Shown here piece by piece: positions 1 through 11,132 of a stretch of DNA of 64,000 nucleotides. The notes below the pieces were generated by a model. That model had not been told where the DNA came from. It ran no database searches and worked only from the letters and a program-made list of their open reading frames with translations. Both the position numbers and the translations under genes were made by a program. Source of the DNA: Polyporus tsugae (taxonomy: Eukaryota > Basidiomycota > Agaricomycetes > Polyporales > Polyporaceae); the NCBI GenBank assembly GCA_024305745.1, contig JAHRBS010000010.1, forward strand, positions 813,501 through 877,500, read 5' to 3'. Numbering within the stretch: position 1 is the first letter of the stretch; every line of letters starts with the position of its first letter.

Positions 1-310
1 GACCGTTGCGTGCTCCGACGGGCCCAACGGGCTGATCACGAAGGGCTTCAGCACCTTCGGCTCGTTGCCGCAATTCCCCAACATCGGCGGCGCGGCCGCG
101 GTCGCGGGGTGGAACTCGGCCCAGTGCGGCTCGTGCTGGCAGCTGACGTACAACGGGAAGAGCATCAACGTGCTCGCGGTCGACCACACCGACGCGGGCT
201 TCAACATCGCGCTCACGGCGATGAACACGCTCACGAACAACGAGGGCACGTTCCTTGGTCGCGTGAACGCCGAAGCGACGGAAGTCGCTGCCTCCGTTTG
301 CGGTCTGTAA
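1..310 (+). CDS. Cerato-platanin family secreted protein (3' part)
   Basis: The open frame enters from the left edge (first full codon at base 2) and ends at the TAA at 308-310, so the start and signal peptide lie outside the window. The visible part of about 102 residues reads like the C-terminal three quarters of a cerato-platanin: VACSDGPNGLITKGF, then FPNIGG, then NSAQCGSCWQLTYNGKSINVL, ending in ASVCGL. Four cysteines are visible in the family's spacing, which in known members form two disulfides. These are small secreted fungal proteins with a double-psi beta-barrel fold related to expansins. They act at the cell wall or surface and can be recognised by plants. No intron is seen in this part. 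The family call is secure; the biological role of this member is not shown by the sequence. Confidence 0.93.
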   Translation, partial: TVACSDGPNGLITKGFSTFGSLPQFPNIGGAAAVAGWNSAQCGSCWQLTYNGKSINVLAVDHTDAGFNIALTAMNTLTNNEGTFLGRVNAEATEVAASVCGL

Positions 311-828
311 ATGGTGTGTGCAAGCTATTCCTTCCGAATCCCTTTCTATATGGACCGGGCTTGCTGACGTGAAGACTACTTATACTGCATGTCAGGCTGC
401 ATAGGTGTCATGCAGATTATAAGCTGGGTTTCGTGACGGACATTCGGAATGCTTACGGACTTGACATGGACACTCACGGTTTTTGTACCACGGCACAATG
501 ACGGACTGCGAGTCGAACTACATAGTTAGAACTTTGCAGCCACAAACCGTTTCTGTATAACAACCCATCCATAGCCTTGTAAAGCCAAAAGTTGCATCTT
601 TCACTCTTCCCACCCAATTTTTTCAAGTCACAGGCTGGAATCCGGCATCGGCGAGGGTCCGAGGCGAGGACAGGAGGCGGGGCCATGTGATTACCCCACC
701 TTCTTAGCATCTGGCGCTAGTGCAATAAGCGACAAGGTCCGGGCGCTCGCCTCCATAAAGCCTACTCCTTGCCAACTCTTTGCTGCCCCAATGTCCCTTG
801 TTGCCTGAACGTCCTTCACACCGCTGCC
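311..828. other. Intergenic, between cerato-platanin and acyl-CoA dehydrogenase genes
   Basis: This 518-base gap must hold the 3' UTR of the upstream gene and the promoter of the downstream one. Short frames on the minus strand have no family resemblance. I see no convincing TATA box or repeat. Confidence 0.6.
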
Positions 829-2407
829 ATGTTCCGCTCTGCTGCTCGTGCTGTCAAGCCCTCCACATCTGTCGTGCGCCAGTGCGCATTGCCCCAGGTT
901 GCAGCACGGTATGCCATTCTGGAGCTTGTGTGCAATAAGAGACACTGACTGCAATAATCCCTCGTAAACTCTGGGGATATAGGCATTTCTCTCGCTCGCA
1001 TGTAGTCGCCTCAGACGTTCGCCCCACCTCACTAAATACTTTCACGGAGGAAGAGGAGATGCTCCGGGAATCTGGTATGTCCAAGCATATAATACGCGCC
1101 CAGGCGAACCACCCGCGTTGACCGCCCAAGAACAGTTAGGAGGTTCGCGGAGGATGTCGTGGGCCCCAAGGTGCGCGAGATGGACGAGAATGAAATGATG
1201 GACCCCTCAATTGTGAAGGCACTCTTCGAGCAAGGGGTACGTTCTACCTCCTTTTCCCCGCACCCTTCGCTGAGACATTTCGCGCGATAGCTCATGGGCA
1301 TCGAGACGAGTGCCGACCATGGCGGCGCGGAATCGTCGTTCATGTCCGCAATCATCGCCATTGAAGAGCTGGCGCGCGTGGACCCGTCAGTATCCGTAAT
1401 GTGCGACGTGCACAATACGCTCGTCAACACCGTTGTCCGCAAGTATGGCACCAAGGAGCAGCAAGACAACTGGCTGCCCAAGCTCGCCGAGAACACGGTA
1501 TGTCATCGATATGGTCAGAGGAATAGAACCACCCTGACCGAACATGCCCACCGCAGCTCGGCTCGTTCTGCTTGTCAGAAGCCGCCTCCGGCTCGGACGC
1601 GTTCGCGCTCCAGACGCGCGCCGTCAAGGACGGCGACCACTGGATACTCAACGGCTCCAAGATGTGGATCACCAACTCGTACGAGGCCGACTTCTTCCTC
1701 ATCTTCGCCAACATCGACCCCTCCAAGGGCTACAAGGGCATCACCTGCTTCGTCGCCACCAAGGACATGGGCATCACCATCGCCAAGAAGGAGCAGAAGC
1801 TCGGCATCCGCGCCTCCTCCACCTGCGCTCTCTCCTTCGACGACCTCCGCGTCCCCGCCGGGAACGTGTTGGGAGGCGAGGGCAAGGGCTACAAGATCGC
1901 CATTGAGATCCTCAATGAGGGCCGCATCGGCATCGCCGCGCAAATGCTCGGCCTAGCCCAGGGCGCGTTCGACAAGGCCGTACCCTACACCTTCCAGCGC
2001 TCGCAGTTTGGCCAGCCCATCGGGACCTTCCAGGGCATGCAGTTCCAGCAGGCCGAGGCTGCCATCGAGATCGAGGCCGCCCGGCTGTTGACGTACAACG
2101 CCGCCCGGCGGAAAGAGGAGGGCAGGGAGTTCGTGCGCGAGGCGGCGATCGCCAAGTACGTGGCGAGCCAGGTCGCGCAGAAGGTCTCGGGTGCCGCCAT
2201 CGAGTGGGCGGGCGGTGTCGGGTTCACGCGGGAGACAGGCATTGAAAAGTACTGGCGTGACTCGAAGATTGTGAGTAGCAATGCGGGTCGGTTGTCGCTT
2301 GCGATTCTTACTTTTTCTTTTCACTATGACAGGGTGCGATCTACGAGGGCACCTCAAACATTCAGCTGCAGACTATCGCCAAGTTCATTCAAAAGCAATA
2401 TTCATAG
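829..2407 (+). CDS. Mitochondrial short/branched-chain acyl-CoA dehydrogenase
   Basis: Six exons can be joined in one frame: 829-908, 983-1074, 1136-1236, 1291-1497, 1557-2270 and 2333-2407. The N-terminus (MFRSAARAVKPSTSVVRQ) is basic, hydroxylated and lacks acidic residues, as expected of a mitochondrial targeting peptide. The body shows acyl-CoA dehydrogenase signatures: MGIETSADHGG, the FAD/substrate segment GSFCLSEAASGSDAFALQT, WITNSYEAD, GRIGIAAQMLGLAQGA, and a C-terminal GAIYEGTSNIQLQTIAKFI that contains the family's catalytic Glu position (YEGTS). Family members oxidise short or 2-methyl-branched acyl-CoAs to enoyl-CoAs and pass electrons to ETF, in isoleucine/valine and short-chain fatty-acid breakdown. 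Closest in feel to ACADSB, though isovaleryl- or butyryl-CoA specificity cannot be excluded. The next gene is convergent, with its stop about 240 bases downstream. Confidence 0.93.
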
Positions 2408-2649
2408 AACGTGCTGTCGTAGCTATCCACTCTCACCGCTTTTAGGACTACGAGACATTAGGACTGTACGTATACACAGACTACCCCCAACGCATTATCA
2501 TCACTATACGGAAGTGAGGTTAGCGATGAGAAAATTCATAGCATGTGGTGAATGGTGGCTCGATCCCTTGCACGCAAGTTGAAAGAGCTGAGTGTGCCTT
2601 CACAGATTAGCCCCGCCTCGCGACGAGGTGTACCAATTACAGGTAACGA

Positions 2650-4783
2650 CTAGAAAGCGGTAAGCCCCAACAACCCTTGGCATGAGCCCTCAATGTCCGC
2701 AATCTGTTGAACACTCCTGCGTCAGGCCGGGGTTGGATGGCAGAAGTGCGTTACGCACCTCTTTCGGAGCATTGACACTCAGCACCACCGGATGGTCCTT
2801 TCCAACAAGCACCTCGTCCTCGATCCGGATGCCGATATTGTGGAACGCCTTCGGGAACTCAGGAAGAGGAGGGACGTAAACACCTGTAAAACGCATTCAC
2901 ATACTGCACCTCTCCGGAGGAAAAAAAAACACGCCCGCCCACCAGGCTCGATGGTGATGACCATGCCCTCCTTAATCGGCGCATCCTTGTCGGCATGGTT
3001 CGACTCGTGCAAGTCTGTTCAGGGAACGTGAGCTGCCAATTGGAAGCAAATTTTCCATAGACGGCGTACCAATTCCGACTGGATGTCCAACCAGATGGGG
3101 GTATAATGTATCTAGCGTCCTTGCTCCAAGCAGGAATTGGAAACCTATCCGTTCCAGCTCCTTCCGAAGCAGATTGCAAGACTCCCAGTGGATCTGGATG
3201 ATGGACATCCCCGATGACTCGGTGCATAGGCTGATGAGATGCTTCTGGGCCGTAAGCACGGCATTGTATAACGTTGCTTGTTCGGGTGTGAATGAGCCAT
3301 TCGCCGGGAATGTGCGGGCTGTGCAAAGGTCGATAAGCAAGCTGGCCTTGTGCAACGAGGGGTAGGCACGCACTGATATCGGATGCATAACCGCTGCAAG
3401 ACGGGTGAGACTCCAGACCAACATGCACGGCAGCTGTACGCACTTGTATTCGCAACCTGCGTCTATCAAAACCATCTCGCCATCGGCTATTAGTTGATTA
3501 TTAGAAGTATAATGGATTATAAGGCCGTTCGGGCTGGTATATGCGTGACGGTCAACGACGTCCATGAAAGGAAGACGAGGGAGACACGCACCCTGATGCT
3601 ACAACTGGCACATACGCAGGACGTTGTGCGCCTTCTCGCGCGCATAAGTACTCAAAGTGCGCTGCAACGGTGTGCTCCGGCATCCCTGGATCCGTAAAGC
3701 GCATAGTCTGCGTGGCAGGGCATTCAGGCAAAGAGACCAGTTGACAAAACGGTCCTGCCTACTTTGTTGTGGGCACGCGCACTGATATCGGCTGCTTGTC
3801 GCATGACCTCCTGTTCGTGCTTGCTTTTGATAGAGCGCAGACGACTGACTTGTGGAGCCAAGGGCTGACGCTTTGAATTGCCGAGTGAGTCCAAAAGACT
3901 GTCGTACTCCGTCCGCGACATGCCCCCAGAAGGGGACAAGTACTAGACCATGCAGCCCCTTCGATATGGCTAAAGACGCGGACGTGAATAGATGCGCACC
4001 TTCAGCAATGACTTGGAGGACACTGCCCGGGTCCGCTTGGAGCCACTTGGCAGGTCGAAGTACACGTGAGAGGCGTCTTCAGCCAGGCTCCTCAGCACGG
4101 ACGGGAACACGGATATGGGATCCGCCTCGTCCGCACCGAAGTAGTGCACGACATCCTCCTGGCATGTGCGCGCACCGTCCCATTTCTCCTTCGCGGTGTC
4201 CGTACCCACGGAGAACATCCTCATGTAGTACCCGCGGGGCGAAGACGAACGCTTCTCGAGAATGACCGCAGCGTCGGGTTCATCGAAGCCGGTGAGGTAC
4301 CAGAAGTCGGATGACTGGCGGAACTTGTAGCTGCGTACGTGATCAAGGTGAGCTTGCCAGTGTACCCCTTCCCAATGGTTCACTCACAATATCACTGGGC
4401 AGCAGGAACGGTTTAGGGTTCTTCGAATGCAAATACGTGGAATGGGTGGACTTACAGCCGCTCATGTACTTGATCTGACCCGCAACACACACGACCAGAC
4501 TGCCTTGCGGCAGACTCTCCATCAGTTTCCGCCTCCGTCTCTCATACTCCTCGTGTGGGATCCCCGGCGTCGTCTCTTCCGAACGAATCAAGTGCGCATG
4601 GGAACAAGCGAGCGGTTGACCATAGATGGTGGGTTTGAGTTGTGAATGGCCTTTAACGGTCACAGAGGAAGCATAGCGACGTGCAGGGTAGCGCAAAACA
4701 TGAGTAGTGGTCAAGGCAGCTCTCGAGGACAGGACTGCCCGTGCTGCCGCTCTCCGACAAGATGGCAGTGAGCGAGCAAACAT
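2650..4783 (-). CDS. ICP55: Mitochondrial intermediate-cleaving aminopeptidase P (Icp55/XPNPEP3-like)
   Basis: A multi-exon gene. The chosen ATG (4781-4783) opens an Arg/Ala/Ser-rich targeting peptide (MFARSLPSCRRAAARAVLSS); another in-frame ATG lies at 4825. An N-terminal aminopeptidase-P domain follows (YKFRQSSDFWYLTGFDEPDA), then the pita-bread metallopeptidase domain with the expected metal ligands: Asp in VLIDAGCEY, Asp in GYASDIT, His in GHPVGIDLH, Glu in ITIEPG and Glu in GIRIEDEV. The family trims one residue from mitochondrial precursors after MPP cleavage and stabilises them. The second metal-ligand Asp lies in a 20-nt microexon (3374-3393) between two short introns. The 3' end is the least certain part: splicing to ATTGCGGAC near 2700 gives PKEIADIEG and a stop at 2650-2652, which fits the family better than reading through to a stop at 2690. 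Confidence 0.9.
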
Positions 4784-5156
4784 GGGAGCGTAACAACACC
4801 TAGAATGGGGGTTAATAGGGTTCATTACATAAGCGTCGCTCGGGCATAGCCGCCTGTGCGAGTCGAGCTTGAAGTTCCTCAGTGGCAGTCCCGTAAGTAA
4901 CTTACGTCCTTTTTAGTCTTTCATCCGGGGATGTACACGACGTGGATCGTCAGTCGAACGTGCCACATGTGTTGGAGGTCGACGAGTGCGACGCTTGTCG
5001 GGTACACCAAGACGGAGGAGCATGCCACGAGGAAACTTGATTGTCCACTGACGGACTTCGACTTGGCCCCAGCTGGCCGACCTCCTATTCCATACTCCAC
5101 CACTCCTACACCTCGACGTTGTGAACGTTGAACGCTGCGCCCACCCATTTCTTACC
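4784..5156. promoter_or_regulatory. Divergent intergenic region
   Basis: These 373 bases separate two divergently transcribed genes, so they probably hold both promoters and 5' UTRs. No specific factor site could be supported. Confidence 0.5.
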
Positions 5157-6697
5157 ATGACTCTCGAAAGTTCCCTCGTCGCTCCTCTGAACGGGCATTC
5201 GGATGAAGCCACCGCCACGAAGTTTGCGAATGAGCTCAATGAGGCGGCCGCAGACGGAAAGCCGAACGATGTATGTATGACACTGAGCTTCCGGTATCAG
5301 ATCACTCAGTATTCCCTAGGGAATAACTAAAGTCTTGTACCGCATCAAGGAGGAAGTCGTCTGGACCAATGCACTTTCCCAGACACTGGTAAGTGAAAGT
5401 GGAACCCCTCTGTAATTGTATCTCATTCACCTCTATTTAGGGCGGAAAGGAACTAGTGTGCGCCATCCAGACGTGCCTGATGGGTCCCGAACGGTGGAAC
5501 GACAACGACATCCGAGCCCTGATTCCAATTTACGGCAGTCCTCCACGCTAGGTTCCTTCAGATGCGTGACGACCACGTCCGGGAGGTCGAGGCCCGCTGG
5601 TGGGGCACGGCGCCCCTCCCCAAGGATGCTGAACAGATCACACTCAAGTTCCGCGACGACACCCCTCAATACAAGTCCTATCGGGTGGAGGCGGCCTGGC
5701 CGGCGGAGACCGTGGAGTGCGCTCTGTCCGAACCATTCGAGAACGCCGCCCAACGCTTCCGTGTCCAGGCTAACAAGAAACACCGCCATCCATTCTGGCC
5801 CTCCCGACACTTCGACGCCGTCCTTGGGACTAAGCAGGTTTCGCTGGATACGCTTGGCGCGCGCACTGTCGCAGACGTCATACGCGACCTTTCCGAGGAG
5901 CACGTCGTGCCGTACGTGCGGAACGACGAGGATGGCCTCCCCGAATATCTCGAATCGCCTGCGCGACAGTTCGAGTTGTGGGACCGCACGCTCCCTGTGT
6001 GGTGTGTGACCCCTGACCACTGGGTCGAGCCCATTCCACCGCCCAGCTTCGTCGAGCACCCGGATGCGCACCCCGCGCTGAACGAGCCGTATTACAAGAA
6101 GGTCCCAACCCTGCATATGTCGGGCAACGGCCGCTGCATCGTCCCGTCCGCGAAGCAGCCCCAACTCATCGCTCGCTCGTTCTTCATTCCCGTCGAAGGT
6201 GTTACTCCAAATCTGACGTATACCATGCACCTTGACCACGAAGCCGACCTCGTCCCGTATGGGGCGCACCTGACCCCCGGCAAGATCACTCTCAAGGACG
6301 CAGTCGCGCTGCTTGGGCGCGTCGTTCAATATTCAACGGAGCCGCGACCAGACCCCTATGCGTCCCCCGCGGTCAAGCGCCAGCGCTGCGAAGTGAACAA
6401 GTTCGAGGCGCAGGATGTTGGCATTGCGTGGGGGTCCGAGGTGGACCCAACGGCCGGCCGGCGTGGTTGCACTGCGTGGACTACGACTGCATTGGCATGC
6501 GTGAATTCGTCCTCGGTCTGACTGAAGATAAGCGAGAATACGAGGCGTACCCTAGATCTCCACATGCGATGCTGCAGGTCGGGTGTGCATGGGTTCGCCT
6601 GGCGATGGTGCCTATGGACCAAAAGGACCAAAAGGCGATCAGCGACACGAAGGAGAACGGGGCGAAGAGCACTAGCGACAAACGGGCGTCGTCGTGA
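5157..6697 (+). CDS. Hypothetical protein with two apparent frame breaks
   Basis: I do not recognise this protein. The start ATG at 5157 opens MTLESSLVAPLNGHSDE. Exon 1 (5157-5274) joins exon 2 (5333-5388) and a third exon from 5441 in one frame (DVFLYRIKEEVVWTNALSQTLGGKELVCAIQTCLMGP in pieces), which then meets a TAG near 5549. A long frame shifted by one resumes before 5562 and runs about 300 residues (RWWGTAPLPKDAEQ, HHPFWPSRHFDA-like, HVVPYVRNDEDGLPEYLE). Near 6430-6470 coding character moves to yet another frame (RPAWLHCVDYDCIGMREFVLGLTEDK), which ends at 6697 with a charged tail. No GT-AG intron of normal size explains either shift cleanly. It may be a live gene with sequence errors, a gene with unusual introns, or a young pseudogene. 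No signal peptide or membrane segment is visible. Confidence 0.55.
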
Positions 6698-6933
6698 CCA
6701 TCGTATGCTGTTATTGGCTGCATGACGTTACTGTAGCGCTCTGCATCGGCTTGGAGGAAAGTTGCGCTTTTGCTGATGAGAATGTATGGGGTGACCCACT
6801 GGCAAAATCATTCGTTTGCTCGATTCATACTCACAATAAATACATAGGCTTTAGCCAGGAGACAGCTTTACATTAGCCCATGGCCGGACAAGCTACGAAA
6901 CTCCTCCGAGTCCTCTAGTAGATCTACCGTCTC

Positions 6934-7371
6934 CTACTTCCACAAGCTCTGTCCAGGGTCCACGAACTCGTTGTCGTTCTTGATGAAGTGCATCGCCCCT
7001 TCACCGCTGAGGATGTTGATGCATCGTAAGTTAGCTCCATAGGCCGCTTCTCCATTATTCATCTCACCACTAGTACTTACCTCATGTACTCAAGGATGTT
7101 CTTGGACGGGTTCTTCACGGCCCCCTTGGCCCGGCGACGTCCTTGCATATGATCTCGCCCTTCGAAACACCATCTCCCGGAGGTCTTTATATTCGACGAC
7201 GTTCCCGGCGACGCGAATATGGCCGGGAACCGTCGCCGCCGTGGCAGGGTCGAGCGCGAGGACCGCGACCTGCGCGACGGAGCGCCTGATGTCGGACTGG
7301 TGTTCTTGACGGTGCTGAGTCGGGCCGACGATGGCGTAGACGTTCCGACACGCTCCTTGTAAGTAATGCAA
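6934..7371 (-). pseudogene. Decayed NmrA-like / isoflavone-reductase-like gene remnant
   Basis: Only the C-terminal third of a fungal NmrA-type NAD(P)-binding reductase can be traced. On the minus strand I read QSDIRRSVAQVAVLALDPATA, then PGHIRVAGNVVEYKDLREMV. A frame shift and small deletion follow, then KGEIICKDVAG in another frame, then NPSKNILEYMR, a plausible GTAAGT intron, and finally ILSGEGAMHFIKNDNEFVDP with a stop at 6934-6936. This order matches the tail of the fungal family (SVAQ..LALDP, GN.V.Y.D.R.IV, ILNYIR, GEG..DF..NDNE.VNPG.S.W). No Rossmann GxxGxxG start is present upstream, where the F-box gene begins almost at once (its stop is at 7412). It is therefore truncated as well as frame-broken. 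Confidence 0.75.
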
Positions 7372-7411
7372 TACTACATAATAGTATTACGAACACAGCG
7401 TTTTTGCATGG

Positions 7412-9082
7412 TTACATCTCTCCCTCGCTCTCCTCTTGTTCTTCATCCGATCCACTGTACTTCATGTGAATGTAGTCCACTGCTTTACACAGATCATCAC
7501 TGAACGCAAGGCGCAATTCTGAAGTCAGGTTCGGCACATCAAACAACGATACCAAGTTGAGGGCCTGCAATATAGCACCCCTATCACCACGATACCGGAA
7601 GCACTCCCGCATCGCCTCATACGTAGCCGCCGTACCTAACCCTTCGACGCGAACATTCTTCAGGTTTGGACAGGCGACCGGAGAGTCCGAGTAATTCGAC
7701 GACGCTGCGTGAAGCCCAAGGAAGACCTTTGAGACATTAGACACAGTGCGTCCGCCGATATCGAGCTTTTCAAGGAGCGGGAACGTCCGGAAGACCCTCT
7801 CCCATGCGACTACGGTAGCGTAGCCATGGTTCCCATTGACTGTGAGACAAGTGAGAGGAGACCGTCCATAGCACTCGACGATATCGTCCAGCCCCTGCAC
7901 CATGAACGAATCCCATGTCATGGCAGGGACATTGTTGATGTACAACGTCAAGGGAGGGCGGACGGAGTCCTTCGGAGCCGCGATGCAATTTGGATACTCG
8001 CAACGTATCTCATAGTCTTCGCCCTCAACGGCCAGGTCGATTTGATTCACGAGCGCGAGGGCCGGAATCGTGGCGGAGCGGTTCGGTGGCAACATTGCAC
8101 TGATGCTGGGGAAATCGATATCGTGTTGTGACTCCTGGAAGCCCCCAGCGATCAAAACAACGACGGATGGGGAGAGGTGTAAATGAGCCAGGAAACGGGA
8201 TGTGTGGACCATCCCGTGCCTAGTCAACGCGATTGAGCGGAGGCGTGGCAGAGATATGGGCGGTCTCCGAGGGACGGGTCCGTGATGTGCCCATTCGCCC
8301 GAAAGATGTAAGAGGGTGGCGTGGACAGCCAATGCTTCTAGCTGCACACTCGCGGCAAGTGCGTCGAGGAAGCCGTCAAAGGAGAGTGTGTGGGAGCAAC
8401 GTGAGAGCGACAGTCTCCGAAGCTGAGCGTAGAGCGATGGATCTTGAGGTGCCACCGTCTGAGATAGTACGAGGGTTCGGAGGCGGGGGAACCCCTTCGA
8501 GGCGAGGTGCGGGTTTGTATCCTCCGAAGGCTCCCTGGCTGTGCGCCCAAGGACTTCGAACTCCAAGTCTTCTAAGAGGGGCATACCATCGCCGAAGATG
8601 AGCGAGAGTGCTGTGTGGAAGTGCCGACCATACTCGGCCTCGAAGCGGAGGGTTTTGAACCGGTGCGCATGGGGGTATACGACGTCGAGAGGGTGGCGGT
8701 TGAGATGCCGCACACAGATGTCAATGGTGGCTGCGGCAGAACGGGAAAAACAGAGTTTCGTCCAGTCGATACGTTGCTTCAAGTCGACCTTCCGCCAGAA
8801 AGCTGGAGTTGAGACCAATACGTCGCGCCAGTGGTGACATACCAACATAAGATGTTGCCAGCGTTTGCAGCGAGCGAAGATTTGTACAAGGAGTTCATTG
8901 GGGAGTCCGTGGATGGGAAGTGAGGTGTTCCAGAGGCGCTTCAGCTCCAGACGTTCACGAGATATCGAGTCGTCGAATTCCTTCTGTTTCGTATCTAGTT
9001 CGCCAAGTTCTTGTGTTATCCGCGTCCGCAGAATGTACGGACTTGGGTGTGTTAAGCGGGGTTCCTCCTCCAGATGCGCCAT
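7412..9082 (-). CDS. F-box protein with leucine-rich-repeat-like region
   Basis: A single open exon of about 556 codons from the first ATG (9080-9082; the same frame extends upstream only to a GTG). A coiled, charged N-terminus (QELGELDTKQKEFDDSIS) precedes the F-box at roughly residues 50-95: LPIHGLPNELLVQIFARC, then LMLVCHHWRDVL and TPAFWRKVDL. The rest contains irregular leucine-rich segments (LRRLSLSRCSHTLSFDGFL, LPRLRSIALTRHG, FPLLEKLDIGGR) of the kind found in fungal F-box/LRR substrate receptors, and ends in an acidic tail (SGSDEEQEESEGEM). Such proteins recruit targets to SCF ubiquitin ligases through Skp1. Large recent F-box families are typical of agaricomycetes. The substrate is unknown. 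A small upstream exon cannot be excluded. Confidence 0.87.
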   Translation of the reverse strand: MAHLEEEPRLTHPSPYILRTRITQELGELDTKQKEFDDSISRERLELKRLWNTSLPIHGLPNELLVQIFARCKRWQHLMLVCHHWRDVLVSTPAFWRKVDLKQRIDWTKLCFSRSAAATIDICVRHLNRHPLDVVYPHAHRFKTLRFEAEYGRHFHTALSLIFGDGMPLLEDLEFEVLGRTAREPSEDTNPHLASKGFPRLRTLVLSQTVAPQDPSLYAQLRRLSLSRCSHTLSFDGFLDALAASVQLEALAVHATLLHLSGEWAHHGPVPRRPPISLPRLRSIALTRHGMVHTSRFLAHLHLSPSVVVLIAGGFQESQHDIDFPSISAMLPPNRSATIPALALVNQIDLAVEGEDYEIRCEYPNCIAAPKDSVRPPLTLYINNVPAMTWDSFMVQGLDDIVECYGRSPLTCLTVNGNHGYATVVAWERVFRTFPLLEKLDIGGRTVSNVSKVFLGLHAASSNYSDSPVACPNLKNVRVEGLGTAATYEAMRECFRYRGDRGAILQALNLVSLFDVPNLTSELRLAFSDDLCKAVDYIHMKYSGSDEEQEESEGEM

Positions 9083-11132
9083 CTCTAAGAAGTCGTTCAC
9101 ACATCAATAAATCAACCATTTTGAACTGCATTGGCGTACTGACTCGGACGTCCTCACTTTCGAATTTATTAACGTTGCTCCCTACAGTCGCGACCCGCGA
9201 ATCAGCTGTCTCGGATTTTTGAGTAGAGGTTCCTTCCCGGCGACTCAGAGTACGAGGTCGGACCTGCGATTGAAAGACAAAACATGCATTCAGTGCAACA
9301 TTCTTGATTTATCTCAATCACGGGCTCTTAACTTACCGCTGTACGATCGAAAAATGATCGTTGAGTGCAGCAAGAGTGCAAGTGCAAGAGTGCTGTTGGG
9401 GTCCTTCCGAACTGGCGCCGCCTGAAAATCTATCGCTTTCGTAAAACTCAGCCTGTACTCAGCACATACTCCGACCAGTCAATGAGTCCAATTAATACTT
9501 ATTTAGATCTCCGCGCACATACATTCATCTTCCTATAGCAAGCACTTGCGTTGTGTATGCGGTTTCACAAGTGGCATGCTCATTGAACTTGAACATCTGG
9601 TATTACAATTACTGGCCCGTATACTACTACTAGTACGCTCAACGCGTGCGTCCAAAATCGCCCTTGCTCTTCAATTGCGATCTCCCAGCCATTCAAACCG
9701 GGTACACTGGCAGACATTGACACTGTTCTACCTCCCCCACCGTGCGACGCGTGACGGTGTCGAGCAGAATATGATCATGAACACAGTCGCTTGGCCCAGT
9801 GTTCGAGACCCATCCACCTTCCCCTCCTCAATCCCCATGCCACCCGAGAAGTTACTGAATTAATAGGCGGTGAAGCTGGACCGAACAGGCGCAAATACAC
9901 ACGTCGTTGTTGTGACGTACGAGTGGTTTCCTCCATGGACAAGCCCTGGCCGCCCAACGCAACCCGAATGACACTCGGGGCGCCCGCCCCTACTTACGTG
10001 CATTGCGCAGCACCACACCCAGCCACCTCCTGCGCCGACCAGTCCGCCCTCACCTCACACATATCTAAGCCATCCGCCTGGACTTGCATCGCGTCGCGTC
10101 GAAACAGTCGCACTGGATACCTTGAGGCTTGGGCTTGAGTAGAGACGGTCCTCCGTCAGGGCTAGATCTCGCTACATTTTGGAGATAGGCTAGTATGGGA
10201 CTGAAAAGCGAGGTAGACAATTTAGGGACAGATTTGAGAAAACCCGGGAGTAATAGGATTCAACAGATCTTAGGATTACACTGACAGGAAGGAAGAGACA
10301 CTGGGAATGCCTGCAGCTGTCGGCAGCTGTCGGCGCACAGGCGCGTTGTTTGCAAGTTGCTATTGACGTGTAGACAGGAGGTCCGCAAGGATCCAGACTA
10401 ACGGTCCTGGTTCTCCACTCTCATGTCCGAGGTACTCTGACCCCAGTGAGGGTTCACAGAATTCGTTTCGTCGTATGGATGCATGTTCTTCATCAGCCAA
10501 TGCCGCTGGGACTTGGAGAAGTCATGATGTGCGGGTACGATCTTACGGACAGCAATAACTTGAACTTTCCCCAGGCTGATGGTTACTCCGACATTCGCCC
10601 CATGTCGACGACCAAACAACGTTCGTGAGCGCCGCTTCTTCTAGTTGAACGCAGCTACCAATGCCTCTCGGCGCGCTTCATATGCTTCTTAATAGTATAC
10701 TACATCGATTGCTGACTTACCGATGATAACAGTGACAACACAAATACAAATTCGCAGCTCGCGGCGCAGTACCGTTGACGATATCCCGAGTTGGACACCA
10801 ACTTCGCCGACCCCCATGTGACGGTCGACTGCGAGGGCCTGGGGAAAGAAGTAGACGAGGACCATTGAATACACGCAAGCCGCATCCTTCCATTCATAGA
10901 CGTCGAGACGCCGCCGTAAATGGAGCTGTACGTTATGCCCACCTCTTGAACATCCTGCCGAGGTCTCACAACGAATATAGAACCGTGGACTGAGATGCCA
11001 GCGATGATGCGCATGCGGTAGAATCACTCAGACACGGTATAAAGACGCTGCGTCGCATTTTTGGATGCACTCCACCTGGACGTGACTTCAACCAACTCGA
11101 GGCATCCCGAACACCAGCTGCTGGCACAGACG
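9083..11132. other. Intergenic region of about 2 kb
   Basis: No frame here resembles a family I know, and none can be joined into a convincing multi-exon gene. A tandem GCAGCTGTCG repeat occurs at about 10314-10333. The minus strand around 10700-11030 has two overlapping frames of 104-112 codons with a hydrophobic stretch (VYSMVLVYFFPQALAV). Both are weak and are not called. The region must contain the promoters of both flanking divergent genes. Confidence 0.5.

Noticed and set aside
10689..11027. Minus-strand frames of 104-112 codons with a hydrophobic stretch
   Set aside because: I could not join them to conserved exons or match them to a family. They overlap the promoter region of the DUF6533 gene.
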